A stretch of DNA of 62,317 nucleotides from Bacillota bacterium (GCA_017534115.1 JAFWDD010000068.1:1-62317), one strand, 5' to 3'. Positions 45,018-53,325 are shown, numbered from the stretch's first letter. Numbers and translations are program-made. Notes: generated by a model not told the origin, from the letters alone.

Positions 45018-45980
45018 TTAATTGGGGATTATAAGTGTGTCGCCAACATTAATTCGGCTGTTTTCGGTAAGTCCGTTGGCATCCAGAATCTTCTGGAACT
45101 CAGCGCCGTTGCCATAGAATTTCTGGGCGATTTTCCAGAACGTGTCGCCTTTTTCAACTGTGTATGTCTGTGAATCCGTAGGCGCGGTTTCCGCGGGAGC
45201 CTCTGCGGGCGCAGTCTCTGTGGTAGCCTCTGCGGGAGCTTCTTCAGCGGGTTTTTCCGGAAGAACGATTTCGCCTTTAAGTACGCCGATTTCCTCCTGA
45301 AGAGCCATGTTCTCCAGCTTCAGCTCGTCATATTTAGCCTGAAGATCGGCAGACTCCGTAACAACTGCCTGGGATTTCAAAAGATCCGTCTTGTTGAGCA
45401 GATAATGATATCCGAAATATCCTGTCAGGAGAATGAATATTATAAGAGCGATGATAAGACCCGCTCCGCCGGAGCCTCTTCTTCGGCCTCGGTTTTCGTC
45501 TCCGAACATATCTTCCAGCTCCGCGCTTTTGCTGATTCTGTCAGGGTCTTCTTCAATGTCCGAATAATCCTTTTTGCGGGAAGCGGCCGCTCTTTTTTTC
45601 TCGGACACATATCCGCCCAGCTCGGCTTTGCTTTTCTGTACGGCTTCTTTTGCGGAACGGATGTTTTCCTCTTTGTCTCCAAGGTCTACCTCTGCCGTAT
45701 CCTCAAATCCCATGAATGAAGGAGTTTTCACTCTCTGTCTTGTGTTGTTCACACGGGTCGAGCTCTCGTCAATATTCTTTGATAAGTCCTTTTCCGCATT
45801 CATTATCGGTCTTTGGGCAACGGGTTTCTCTGCGGCAGGTTTTTCCGCGGCAGAGCTTTCGGCAGCAGGTTTTTCTATGGCGGGTCTGGACCCGTTATCG
45901 TTCATGAGCATTTCCACGACCTCTCTGGGAAGATCGGAATAAAACTCGGTACGTTTGTTTGTGTTGTTGTCGTTATCCAT
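45018..45980 (-). CDS. Single-pass membrane protein with C-terminal LysM domain
   Basis: This 320-aa protein has a long acidic cytoplasmic N-terminal part (~residues 1-170) with an Ala/Pro/Glu-Lys repeat (AEKPAAEKPV and similar). A membrane helix lies near 175-195 (GLIIALIIFILLTGYFGYHYLL) and a short coiled coil at ~205-235. An Ala-Pro-Glu-Thr linker follows, then a LysM domain (YTVEKGDTFWKIAQKFYGNG...) at the end for binding peptidoglycan. It is transcribed from its own promoter inside the htpG terminator and leads to rho. Confidence 0.88.
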   Translation of the reverse strand: MDNDNNTNKRTEFYSDLPREVVEMLMNDNGSRPAIEKPAAESSAAEKPAAEKPVAQRPIMNAEKDLSKNIDESSTRVNNTRQRVKTPSFMGFEDTAEVDLGDKEENIRSAKEAVQKSKAELGGYVSEKKRAAASRKKDYSDIEEDPDRISKSAELEDMFGDENRGRRRGSGGAGLIIALIIFILLTGYFGYHYLLNKTDLLKSQAVVTESADLQAKYDELKLENMALQEEIGVLKGEIVLPEKPAEEAPAEATTETAPAEAPAETAPTDSQTYTVEKGDTFWKIAQKFYGNGAEFQKILDANGLTENSRINVGDTLIIPN

Positions 45981-46036
45981 AAAAGCCTCCTTATATTAAT
46001 ATGCGATCCATGAAGCATAAATTTTCCTATATACAT

Positions 46037-46064
46037 TTTATAATTTAAAGCTATCCGATGTCAA
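46037..46064 (-). promoter_or_regulatory. Promoter of the LysM-rho unit, inside the htpG terminator
   Basis: On the minus strand TTGACA (46064-46059), 16 bases, then TATAAA (46042-46037). The -35 hexamer sits in the loop of the hairpin at 46050-46073. The LysM gene starts at 45980. Confidence 0.7.
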
Positions 46065-46073
46065 CCGGATAGC
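46050..46073 (-). terminator. Terminator hairpin after htpG
   Basis: GCTATCCG pairs with CGGATAGC around an 8-base loop that contains the TTGACA of the next promoter. The T run on the minus strand is short (CTTTAAAT); on the plus strand it is CTTGTTTTT. Confidence 0.65.
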
Positions 46074-46113
46074 CTTGTTTTTAAGAAATATAAAAGGATT
46101 TATTAAAGAAATA

Positions 46114-48048
46114 TTAGAGGAATGACGCCATTTTTTCAAGAACCTTGGTGCTTCTTTCGATGAATGATGACATCTGCTCCGATGTAAGGGGAGTGTGAGC
46201 CATGAGCGCCAGATCGTAAAGCTGGAGGCATATGAGCTTTGTTTCCTCGAATCTGTCGGGATTGCCCTTGATTTTTTCCAGAAGCTCTACCAGATGGTGA
46301 GTTTTGTTGAGAACCAGTGTTCTTTCGGGATTGGAGCCTTTCAGCATTTCCAGAATAGGGTCGTTGTTCTCAAAGCTCTGTCTGATTTCGTCAACACGGC
46401 GTGATTCCTCGGAAAGCAGAAGCACTGCCGCGATGTCCTTTGTTTTAAGGTTTTCCGCCTTAACGGCAAGAGCCTTGTCGCCTAAAATCGTGCGGAAAAG
46501 CACTTCATATTCGGAATCCAGCTTCTTCTGAGCCTCTTTTTCCTCTTCGGTCTCTTCCTTGCCTTCAACCTTCAGAGCGTCGGAAATATCGGCGTCGACT
46601 CTGAGGAATCTGTATTCGCCCTGACCTTCGTTTTCAATGAAGTTGATAAAGGGCTTGTCGATAGGGTCTTCCATGAGCATGGTTGTAATTCCCTCAGCCT
46701 CGAAAAGGTTCAGGTACTGCACCTGCTGTTTCTTGTCGGAAACGAAGAATATTTTGTCTCCCGTTTTTTCCTTGTTCTGTTCCAGATATTCGGGCACAGT
46801 AACAAATCCGCCTTCCGTCAGCTCATAAATAATGGAATTTTTAACTCTCTTGTAGAATTTTGACTCTTTCATGCAGCCGTATTTTACGAAAAGCTGAATA
46901 TCCTTCCAGAATGTCTGGTAATTTTCTCTGTCGTTTTTGAAAAGCTGATTGAGCTTGTCCGCAACCTTTTTGGTGATGTATTCGGACATTCTCTTTGCGT
47001 ATCCGTCGTTCTGGAGCTGGCTTCTTGAAACATTGAGAGGCAGGTCGTCGCAGTCGATTACGCCTTTCAGAAGAAGCAGGAATTCGGGAATTACCTCTTT
47101 GATGTTGTTGGCGATGAATACCTGATTTGAGAAAAGCTTAACTGTTCCCTCAATAGTCTGCAGGTTTGAAATATATTTGGGGAAATAGAGTATTCCCTTA
47201 AGTCTGTAAGGATAGTCCATGTTCAGATGTATCCAGAAAAGAGGATCGTTTACATCGGGGAATACCTTGTGGTAAAACGCCTTGTACTCCTCATCTGTGC
47301 ACTCGTTGGGATTCTTGAGCCAGAGAGGATGGATATCGTTGATGGGTTCGGGTTTTTCGGCCTCTTCGCCTTCCTTTTTCTCATCCAGAACATCCTCTTC
47401 CTCAATAACGTCCAGATAGATCTCAACAGGCATGAATGAAGCGTATTTCTTAATGGCCATAAGAATAGGGTACTGGTTCATGAAAGATTTTTCCTCGTCC
47501 ATAAGATGAAGGATGACCGTTGTACCTCTTTCGGTCCTTTCGCCTTCGGATATTTCGTACTCGATTCCGCCGTCGCAGGTCCAGTGAGCGGCCTCGGCGC
47601 CTTCCATGTATGAAAGAGAGTCGATCTCAACTCTGTCAGCGACCATGAACGCCGAATAGAAGCCCAGACCGAAGTGTCCGATTATGTCTCCGCCGTTTTC
47701 TTCGATATTTTTGTATTTTTCCATGAAATCCTGAGCGCCGGAGAAGGCGATCTGGTTGATGTATTTTCTGATTTCGTCGGCTGTCATGCCGATGCCGTTG
47801 TCCTCGAATCTGAGAACGTTATTTTTTTTATCGATAACAACGTGGATCTCGAATTTTTCGTCCTCGGGAACGTTGTCAGCGCTTCCCATGACCATGAGCT
47901 TTTTCAGTTTTGTAACGGCATCGCAGCCATTGGATACCAGCTCTCTTACGAATATATCCTTATCTGTATAGAGCCATTTTTTTATAATAGGAAGGAAATT
48001 TTCGCTGTTTATGGATAAATTGCCTTTTTCCTGTACTTCCTGTGCCAT
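46114..48048 (-). CDS. htpG: Molecular chaperone HtpG (Hsp90)
   Basis: This 644-aa GHKL ATPase chaperone has the N-terminal motifs ELVSNGCDA, FEDNGIGMTADEI and GHFGLGFYSAFMVADRV, and the middle-domain NLLLLKGVIDCDDLPLNVSRS-like segment with SRSQLQND. Length is normal. It works in protein folding under stress. Expression is driven by a strong promoter with a CIRCE operator directly upstream, so HrcA is the expected repressor. RBS AAGGAGG. Confidence 0.97.
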   Translation of the reverse strand: MAQEVQEKGNLSINSENFLPIIKKWLYTDKDIFVRELVSNGCDAVTKLKKLMVMGSADNVPEDEKFEIHVVIDKKNNVLRFEDNGIGMTADEIRKYINQIAFSGAQDFMEKYKNIEENGGDIIGHFGLGFYSAFMVADRVEIDSLSYMEGAEAAHWTCDGGIEYEISEGERTERGTTVILHLMDEEKSFMNQYPILMAIKKYASFMPVEIYLDVIEEEDVLDEKKEGEEAEKPEPINDIHPLWLKNPNECTDEEYKAFYHKVFPDVNDPLFWIHLNMDYPYRLKGILYFPKYISNLQTIEGTVKLFSNQVFIANNIKEVIPEFLLLLKGVIDCDDLPLNVSRSQLQNDGYAKRMSEYITKKVADKLNQLFKNDRENYQTFWKDIQLFVKYGCMKESKFYKRVKNSIIYELTEGGFVTVPEYLEQNKEKTGDKIFFVSDKKQQVQYLNLFEAEGITTMLMEDPIDKPFINFIENEGQGEYRFLRVDADISDALKVEGKEETEEEKEAQKKLDSEYEVLFRTILGDKALAVKAENLKTKDIAAVLLLSEESRRVDEIRQSFENNDPILEMLKGSNPERTLVLNKTHHLVELLEKIKGNPDRFEETKLICLQLYDLALMAHTPLTSEQMSSFIERSTKVLEKMASFL

Positions 48049-48114
48049 AAATATTTACCTCCTTGAAACTGTATTTAAGGGGAATTATCCCCGTTGGTTT
48101 TAATGTACATACTT

Positions 48115-48143
48115 ATTTTAGGACTAAAGAGGTCAAATGTCAA
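48115..48143 (-). promoter_or_regulatory. Sigma-A promoter of htpG
   Basis: On the minus strand: TTGACA (48143-48138), 17 bases, TAAAAT (48120-48115). A small hairpin GGGGAATTATCCCC (48079-48092) lies in the leader, and AAGGAGG precedes the ATG at 48048. Confidence 0.88.
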
Positions 48144-48150
48144 GAAAAAA

Positions 48151-48177
48151 TTAGCACTCTTTTAAAGTGAGTGCTAA
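48151..48177. promoter_or_regulatory. CIRCE operator (HrcA binding site)
   Basis: TTAGCACTC, nine bases, GAGTGCTAA: an exact match to the consensus of the HrcA operator. It ends 8 bases before the htpG -35 hexamer on the minus strand. It lies after the 3' end of the DUF5721 gene, so htpG is the only gene it can control here. Confidence 0.95.
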
Positions 48178-48222
48178 TAATTTTTGGTTTTGTGAAAAAC
48201 ACACGATTTTTCAGTTGAAATT

Positions 48223-48678
48223 TTATATCAGGTTATTCTTTTTCAGGAAATTTTCGATGTATTCGTCCCATATCAGTTCATATTTTTTGTCTGTGGAGAA
48301 TGTTTTCAGGGCCAGACCGGTGGTGCAGGTAAGCTTTTTGTCGGAGTAGAGTATATTCAGGAACAGAGCCTTTGCCTCGGGGAGTATTTTTTCTGTTTTC
48401 TCAGGGGACACGGAAAACACCAGCTTAATAGCCGACGGGGCGCGGCCGCCCTTTATGAAATTAGCTGCAGTGGGTTTTATTTCCTTCCATTTTACATACT
48501 CGGAGGAAACTATCTCGTTTTCGTCGGTGGACAGCCAGTCACGGTTTATTTTGCCCTCTATGGAAAGGGTGAGCTTGGTGCGGAACAGCGCCTGGCGGAT
48601 CTCCAGCTCGTCAAATAAGGCGGATATGAAAAGTCCGCGCATGAAGTTTTTAATGTTGTCTATCTCGAAAAGCCTCAA
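48223..48678 (-). CDS. DUF5721 family protein
   Basis: This 151-aa protein has LFEIDNIKNFMRGLFISALFDE at the start, then GKINRDWLSTDE, and a C-terminal LTCTTGLALKTFSTDK and WDEYIENFLKK, the DUF5721 pattern from memory. No function is known. The start is a TTG at 48678, 7 bases after AAGAGGTG. The frame continues upstream to 48915, but that part reads through the repeat array and is not protein-like. Confidence 0.78.
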   Translation of the reverse strand: MRLFEIDNIKNFMRGLFISALFDELEIRQALFRTKLTLSIEGKINRDWLSTDENEIVSSEYVKWKEIKPTAANFIKGGRAPSAIKLVFSVSPEKTEKILPEAKALFLNILYSDKKLTCTTGLALKTFSTDKKYELIWDEYIENFLKKNNLI

Positions 48679-48754
48679 TGTAAAACACCTCTTGAACATA
48701 ATTTTAAAGCAGAAGAGGTTATTTTGCAATACGTTATTTTGTTCCTCCGGCGGC

Positions 48755-48900
48755 TCAGGGTAGTGCCCCGAACCCTGCTCTTTTCCGGGGTCCCCGAAAT
48801 GCTGGAGCGGAACAAAGTGCAGCGGAAGCATTTTGGGGTTGAGCTCTGCCCCAAGGCCCCGCAAGGAACTTCGTCCCTTGACCCGTATTTTTTGTGGGGA
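48755..48900. repeat. Mosaic hairpin repeat array, copy 4 (inverted orientation)
   Basis: Read on the minus strand it is the same TACGGGTCAAGGGACGAAG block as elsewhere, then GGGGCAGAG split by a 62-bp palindromic insert (48782-48843), then GCCGCCGGAGG. It lies upstream of the DUF5721 gene. Confidence 0.82.
48782..48843. mobile_element. Nested palindromic insert, flanked by CTCT duplication
   Basis: The insert has CCCCGAAATGCT on the left and AGCATTTTGGGG on the right, with the centre GGAGCGGAACAAAGTGCAGCGGA approximately. CTCT (AGAG on the other strand) is on both sides (48778-48781, 48844-48847), in the same array position as the insert at 2622. Confidence 0.6.
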
Positions 48901-49095
48901 GGAAGTTACTGGCAAAGATGTAGGTTTTCAGTTTAAGAAGATTTTGTTGTCGAAAAAAACGTTTGTGGGTCAAATTTTATGTCTTATGAAGTCTTGAGAT
49001 TTTAATTGGCATATAAATAAGGAAGCTTTTTTGTTGTTACTTTGAATTTTTTGTAGTATGATTAAAAAAATCGAAAAGATTGTGTTTAGCCAAGA

Positions 49096-49312
49096 AATTG
49101 AAATTTCAGGTGCGAAGCACATACACGGGGTCAAGGGGCGAAGTCTTATCCCAAAATGCTTTCATTACACTGCGTTTCACTTCAGCATTTTGGGAACCCC
49201 GAGCCTTGCGGATTCTTAAGGCAGAGCCTTAAGCCGCCGGAGGCGCAGCCCCTGAGCCCTCGGAGAGCGGGTTTTCAGGGCAGAGCCCCTAAGCCCTCTG
49301 AGAGAAAAAGAG
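49096..49312. repeat. Mosaic hairpin repeat array, copy 5
   Basis: The GGTGCGAAGCAC start is followed by TACACGGGGTCAAGGGGCGAAG, split by a palindromic insert at 49146-49203, then GGATTCTTAAGGCAGAGCC, GCCGCCGGAGGCG and CAGGGCAGAGCCCC hairpins. It ends ~10 bases before the MBOAT gene. The stretch 48916-49095 between arrays 4 and 5 is AT-rich with nothing recognised. Confidence 0.83.
49146..49203. mobile_element. Nested palindromic insert, third copy
   Basis: The ends CCCAAAATGCT and AGCATTTTGGG are inverted around a ~23-base centre. It interrupts the GAAGTCCCTTGCGG unit of array 5. No clear target duplication is seen in this copy. The insert is related in its centre to the other two. Confidence 0.55.
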
Positions 49313-49322
49313 GACATAAGAC

Positions 49323-50792
49323 ATGCTGTTTAATTCGTTCAGCTTTATATTATTTTTCACCATAATTACAATTTTATATTTTGTCATACCCCACAGATAC
49401 AGATGGATACTGCTTTGGGCCGGAAGCTACTTCTTCTATATGCAGTCCAAAGCCGTGCTTGTATTCCTTCTGGCGGGCTCCACATTCGTCAACTTTGTTT
49501 TCTCCCACAGGATCTACCGAACCAAAGAGAAGAACAGACGGAAGAACCTTCTGCGTATCTGTATGATAATCGACTTCGGTCTTCTTTTCGTGTTCAAATA
49601 CCTGATATTCATCAGACATAACCTGAGTCTGTTATTAGGCGTATTCGGGAAGATTGCGTTCACGTCGGATCTTTATATAATCCTGCCGGTTGGAATTTCA
49701 TTCTTTACGTTCCAGGCGGCGGCATACGTAATCGACGTTTATCGGGGAGAGATCAAGCCCGAAAGGCATTACGGCATATTCTATGTGTTCATTTCCTTCT
49801 TCCCGCAGCTTATAGCGGGCCCTATCGAGAGAAGCAAAAACCTGATGCCGCAGTTCAAGAAGGAGCATATATTCACATGGGACAACCTTATGTGCGGGTT
49901 GAAAATACTGGCTCTGGGCTACTTTAAAAAGGTAGTCATCGCCGACAGAATAGCGGTCCTTGTGGACAGGGTCTACGCAGATCCGGTGTCCTTCGGCGGC
50001 TTCGCTCTTACATTGGCGGCAGTGCTTTTTGCGTTCCAGATATACTGCGATTTCTCCGGTTATTCCGATATAGCGCTGGGCTGCGCGAGAATACTGGGCT
50101 TCAGGCTTACGAGAAACTTTGAAACACCGTACACATCGGCGTCCATAATCGAGACATGGCGGAGATGGCACGTGACCCTTTCCAGCTGGTTCGCGGATTA
50201 TGTGTATATTCCTCTGGGCGGAAGAGGCCGTTCCAGGGGCGAGAAATTCAGAAACAAACTCATTACATTCGCCTTAAGCGGTCTCTGGCACGGCGCTTCA
50301 TGGACCTATGTAATGTGGGGCGTTGTAAACGGCGCGTTCGTTGTGCTTCATGAGCTTCTGACGCCTTTCAGAGCATGGCTTTGCAGAGTGCTCCATATTT
50401 CCGGCGTTAAACCGCTTCTGAAGGTCCTTGGAGTAATCTGGAGCTTTTCGCTTATGGCGTTTGCCTTCATATTCTTCAGGGCGGACACGATTCGGGAAGC
50501 TTTTTACGTTATTTCAAGACTGTTTTCAGACCTGCCGCAGTGGGGAAGCAGGCAGTACATCTATACGGCCTTTTCCGGAATGGGTCTGAACTTTACAGAG
50601 ATTTATATACTTGGCGGCGCGGTGGCCTTTCTCATAGTCTCCGAATGCCTTTCCGGCAGACAGGGCGTTTTCAATGCCCTTGAGAAAAGGACTTACGGCG
50701 AGAGGTTTGCGTATTATATGATAGTAATCGGCGCAATAATGCTTACGGGGGTATTTTATGCATCCGGACAATTTATCTATTTCCAATTCTAA
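49323..50792 (+). CDS. MBOAT family O-acyltransferase (AlgI/DltB-like)
   Basis: This 489-aa protein has ~11 membrane segments. MBOAT marks: YCDFSGYSDIALGCARILGF near residue 240, the WRRWHVTLSSWFADYVYIPLGG section, and the catalytic His in GLWHGASWTYVMWG near residue 320. Such proteins carry acetyl groups across the membrane onto alginate, peptidoglycan or other glycans. The start at 49323 lies just after a repeat array. It overlaps the next gene by 35 bases, so the two are translationally coupled. Confidence 0.93.
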   Translation: MLFNSFSFILFFTIITILYFVIPHRYRWILLWAGSYFFYMQSKAVLVFLLAGSTFVNFVFSHRIYRTKEKNRRKNLLRICMIIDFGLLFVFKYLIFIRHNLSLLLGVFGKIAFTSDLYIILPVGISFFTFQAAAYVIDVYRGEIKPERHYGIFYVFISFFPQLIAGPIERSKNLMPQFKKEHIFTWDNLMCGLKILALGYFKKVVIADRIAVLVDRVYADPVSFGGFALTLAAVLFAFQIYCDFSGYSDIALGCARILGFRLTRNFETPYTSASIIETWRRWHVTLSSWFADYVYIPLGGRGRSRGEKFRNKLITFALSGLWHGASWTYVMWGVVNGAFVVLHELLTPFRAWLCRVLHISGVKPLLKVLGVIWSFSLMAFAFIFFRADTIREAFYVISRLFSDLPQWGSRQYIYTAFSGMGLNFTEIYILGGAVAFLIVSECLSGRQGVFNALEKRTYGERFAYYMIVIGAIMLTGVFYASGQFIYFQF

Positions 50793-51855
50793 AACTGAAT
50801 ACACTCGGGCAAAAGCAGTAATCACCATAATCGCTTTTATAGTCATATTATGTGTGATCATGAGCATTGCGGGCAAATCCTACGAGGAAGCGACTCAGCA
50901 CAATACCATAAACTATTTCACAAAAAGCAGGTATGACGGCTTTTATGAGCTTCCGCAAAACTCCGTGGATATGGTATTTCTGGGCTCATCCCATTCATAC
51001 TGCACATTTGATCCGGAAAACTTCGACGAGGCTTTCGGTACTTCAAGTTGGCAGCTGGGAACGCCGCTTCAGACAACGGATACTACATATTATTCCCTTT
51101 TGCGGGTGCTGGAGACCCAGTCGCCGAAGGTGGTTGTAATAGAGATCTACTGGGATATGCTGGATGACGATTTCCTTATAGAGCAGGCGAAGAACTTTTT
51201 TGCCGTCCTTGAGGATGACGAGCTTCAGAATGCTTACATAAAGGAGGTCTTTCCTCTGGGCGAGAAGGTGAAATACAGGATAAAGCCCATTCGGTATCAG
51301 GCGGATTTCTTCGCATATAAAGCTTCGGAAATCAAGAAATCCCTTCAGGAAAAATACGGGGTTTACGATCCTCCGGAAGAGGAAAACGCAGGCGAGGAAT
51401 ACTACCGCTCCAAGGGCTATGTGTACTGCGACTACGTTATGAGCGAAAGCGAGTATGACAAGACCAATCAGTATAAAAACTTTGACGGTCACAGCTGGGA
51501 GATGAAGCCGGAAAAGGCGGCATACCTTGAGAAAATCGCCAAACTCTGCGAGGAAAAGGGTATAAAGCTGATTTTCGTAACGGCGCCCATAGCTCAGGTC
51601 TCCATGGATTACATCAAAAATTACGACGAGGTCCATGACAAGCTTTCGGATCTTGCCCGGAATTTAAATGTACCTTATATAGACTACAACGAGAAGAATT
51701 ACAATGAAAAAATACTCACAAACGAGTATTTCCGTGACGATGCCCACCTGAACGACAGAGGTGTCAAGGTCATAGACGGAATGTTTAAGGACTACCTTGT
51801 TGAGAACGGGTATTTTCAGGAGCGGATCGATAACGGGGAACAAACCGCTGATTGA
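50758..51855 (+). CDS. SGNH-like acetylation partner (membrane-anchored)
   Basis: This 365-aa protein has one N-terminal membrane helix (about 20-38), then an extracellular domain with the Ser motif FLGSSHSYCTF near residue 75 and the Asp-x-x-His-like DDAHLNDRG near residue 322, as in SGNH/DltD/AlgX-type acetyltransferases. The coupling with an MBOAT protein matches PatA/PatB or AlgI/AlgJ pairs: one moves acetyl groups across, the other transfers them. The acceptor glycan is unknown. Confidence 0.82.
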   Translation: MHPDNLSISNSKTEYTRAKAVITIIAFIVILCVIMSIAGKSYEEATQHNTINYFTKSRYDGFYELPQNSVDMVFLGSSHSYCTFDPENFDEAFGTSSWQLGTPLQTTDTTYYSLLRVLETQSPKVVVIEIYWDMLDDDFLIEQAKNFFAVLEDDELQNAYIKEVFPLGEKVKYRIKPIRYQADFFAYKASEIKKSLQEKYGVYDPPEEENAGEEYYRSKGYVYCDYVMSESEYDKTNQYKNFDGHSWEMKPEKAAYLEKIAKLCEEKGIKLIFVTAPIAQVSMDYIKNYDEVHDKLSDLARNLNVPYIDYNEKNYNEKILTNEYFRDDAHLNDRGVKVIDGMFKDYLVENGYFQERIDNGEQTAD

Positions 51856-51884
51856 TTCGTCAAATATACTAAGGAGATGATCAT

Positions 51885-52406
51885 ATGAAAAAAATCGGAA
51901 TACTGGCCATGCCTTTAATACTGCCTATCGCGATGACAGCCTGCGGCAAGGCCGAGGAGGAGACGGCGCAGAACATAAAAATCCTGACAGAGCCGCCGGC
52001 GCTTACTGTTTCCGGCGGAGACGAAAGCATAACGGCCATGAGAGGCACTTATGGATGGAACTACATAAACGACAAAAACCAGTCTACGGGAGTTCAGGCC
52101 GACAGCATACACCCTTTGGACGCGGAAAATGAAATCCCTTCCATAACTCTTCAGAAGAGCGATGATCCCGAAGAATCAGGGCTTGTGTCTCTGGAATGGG
52201 AAGAAATGCCCACTGAAATAGATGTAACCGCATGGGAAACAAAATGGGGCGACCCTCAGCACGCAGAAAGCTGGGGAGTTCTCATTGACGGAAATGAGTT
52301 CAATCTCAAAGAAGGGGATTATGTTTACGAAATAAAAGCCGCGTGGGGCAATAAGACAGAGTATAACGGCACTGTGTATTACAGCTTTTACGGAATACTT
52401 GAATAA
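51885..52406 (+). CDS. Lipoprotein of unknown function, linked to the acetylation pair
   Basis: This 173-aa lipoprotein (lipobox MTAC at about residue 20) has an acidic mature part of ~150 residues with several Trp (GTYGWNY, VTAWETKWG) and beta character. No family recognised. RBS AAGGAGATG. It lies 29 bases after the SGNH gene and before a terminator, so it is probably the third gene of the unit. Confidence 0.75.
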   Translation: MKKIGILAMPLILPIAMTACGKAEEETAQNIKILTEPPALTVSGGDESITAMRGTYGWNYINDKNQSTGVQADSIHPLDAENEIPSITLQKSDDPEESGLVSLEWEEMPTEIDVTAWETKWGDPQHAESWGVLIDGNEFNLKEGDYVYEIKAAWGNKTEYNGTVYYSFYGILE

Positions 52407-52412
52407 TAAAAA

Positions 52413-52458
52413 AAGGACGAGGATTTTTTTACATTATTTCCCCGTCCTTGATTTTTTT
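52413..52458. terminator. Terminator between convergent genes
   Basis: AAGGACG pairs with CGTCCTT with a further partial GG/CC pairing around an AT loop, followed by GATTTTTTT. It separates the lipoprotein from the small minus-strand membrane protein and could act both ways. Confidence 0.75.
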
Positions 52459-52485
52459 GCGCGGTCAACATTATTAAATTGATAT

Positions 52486-52767
52486 TTATTCAACATTTCG
52501 CGAGAAAACCGCAATCCCGATGACCGTACCAATAAGAGCGCCAGCTAAATTAATCATGAAAAACATGGCGAAAGCCCGGTTTTCCGCTAAAGCGCTTTCA
52601 GTGACCGAGCCGAAAACTCCCATGTATATTATGAGACAGATGATCATACCTACCATAATAATACCCATGGGGATAAATTTTATTAATTGATTGTTCGCCA
52701 TTTTGTTAATTACGATCTGCACAACAAAAGCCACCACGGCCGCTATAATAAATGTAATAATATTCAT
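52486..52767 (-). CDS. Small membrane protein of unknown function
   Basis: This 93-aa protein has three hydrophobic helices (starting IITFIIAAVVAFVVQIVI, then a middle helix near 32-54 and a last near 70-88). No family recognised. RBS AAGGAAG, start 52767. It is convergent with the lipoprotein gene and lies beside repeat array 6. Confidence 0.65.
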   Translation of the reverse strand: MNIITFIIAAVVAFVVQIVINKMANNQLIKFIPMGIIMVGMIICLIIYMGVFGSVTESALAENRAFAMFFMINLAGALIGTVIGIAVFSRNVE

Positions 52768-52854
52768 ACTGATTACTTCCTTATTAAATAAATCTGATTT
52801 CTCCCTTAATTATATATCCCAAAACTGCACAATGCAACAGGAATGTATAAGCTA

Positions 52855-53308
52855 AATTGACCTGCGGTCAGCTAAATTTGCCTGCGGCAAGCTAAATTCC
52901 TTCGGAGCGAAATTGCGCTTAAGCGCAGCTTAGGTCAGAATCCTCCTGAAGTCGGATTCAATTAAAGTGCTTTGCACCGGCACCGTAAAGGTGCAGCTAA
53001 ATTCGGCTTTCAGCCGAGCGAAATTCCTTCGGAGCTAAATTGTGCTTCGCACAGCTAAATTCGCCTTTGGCGAGTTCAGGCCGGAATCCGCTTTGCGGAT
53101 TCAATTAAAGTGCTTCGCACTGAAACAGCGTATTTTTTTGTCTTAAATTTCGATTTTCGGTAAGTGTACTTTTTGTTCGATAACCTTACTATACTTACTA
53201 CACGGGGTCAAGGGGCGAAGTCCCTTGCGGGTTCTTAGGGCAGAGCCCTGAGCCGCCGGAGGCATAACGGGTTCTTAGGGGCAAAACCCCTGAGCCCTCG
53301 GAGAGATT
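52855..53308. repeat. Mosaic hairpin repeat array, copy 6 (most complete)
   Basis: This array shows the logic best. Linkers AGCTAAATT or GCGAAATT join hairpins of different sequence: TGACCTGCGGTCA, TTGCCTGCGGCAA, TGCGCTTAAGCGCA, TCGGCTTTCAGCCGA, TGTGCTTCGCACA, TCGCCTTTGGCGA. Two rounds of the GAATCC/GGATTC and GTGCTT[CT]GCAC units follow, then an AT-rich spacer and the TACACGGGGTCAAGGGGCG block. It stops ~20 bases before the glnS promoter. No gene was found in it. Confidence 0.9.
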
Positions 53309-53325
53309 TTTATCCGCGGCAAATA

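Noticed and set aside
48679-48915. 79-residue N-terminal extension of the DUF5721 protein
   Set aside because: It reads through repeat array 4 and lacks protein character; a TTG with RBS fits the family start.
52855-53308. The repeat arrays could be mistaken for CRISPR
   Set aside because: The short constant parts are only linkers of ~8-9 bases and the variable parts are palindromes, not unique spacers; no cas gene is present.
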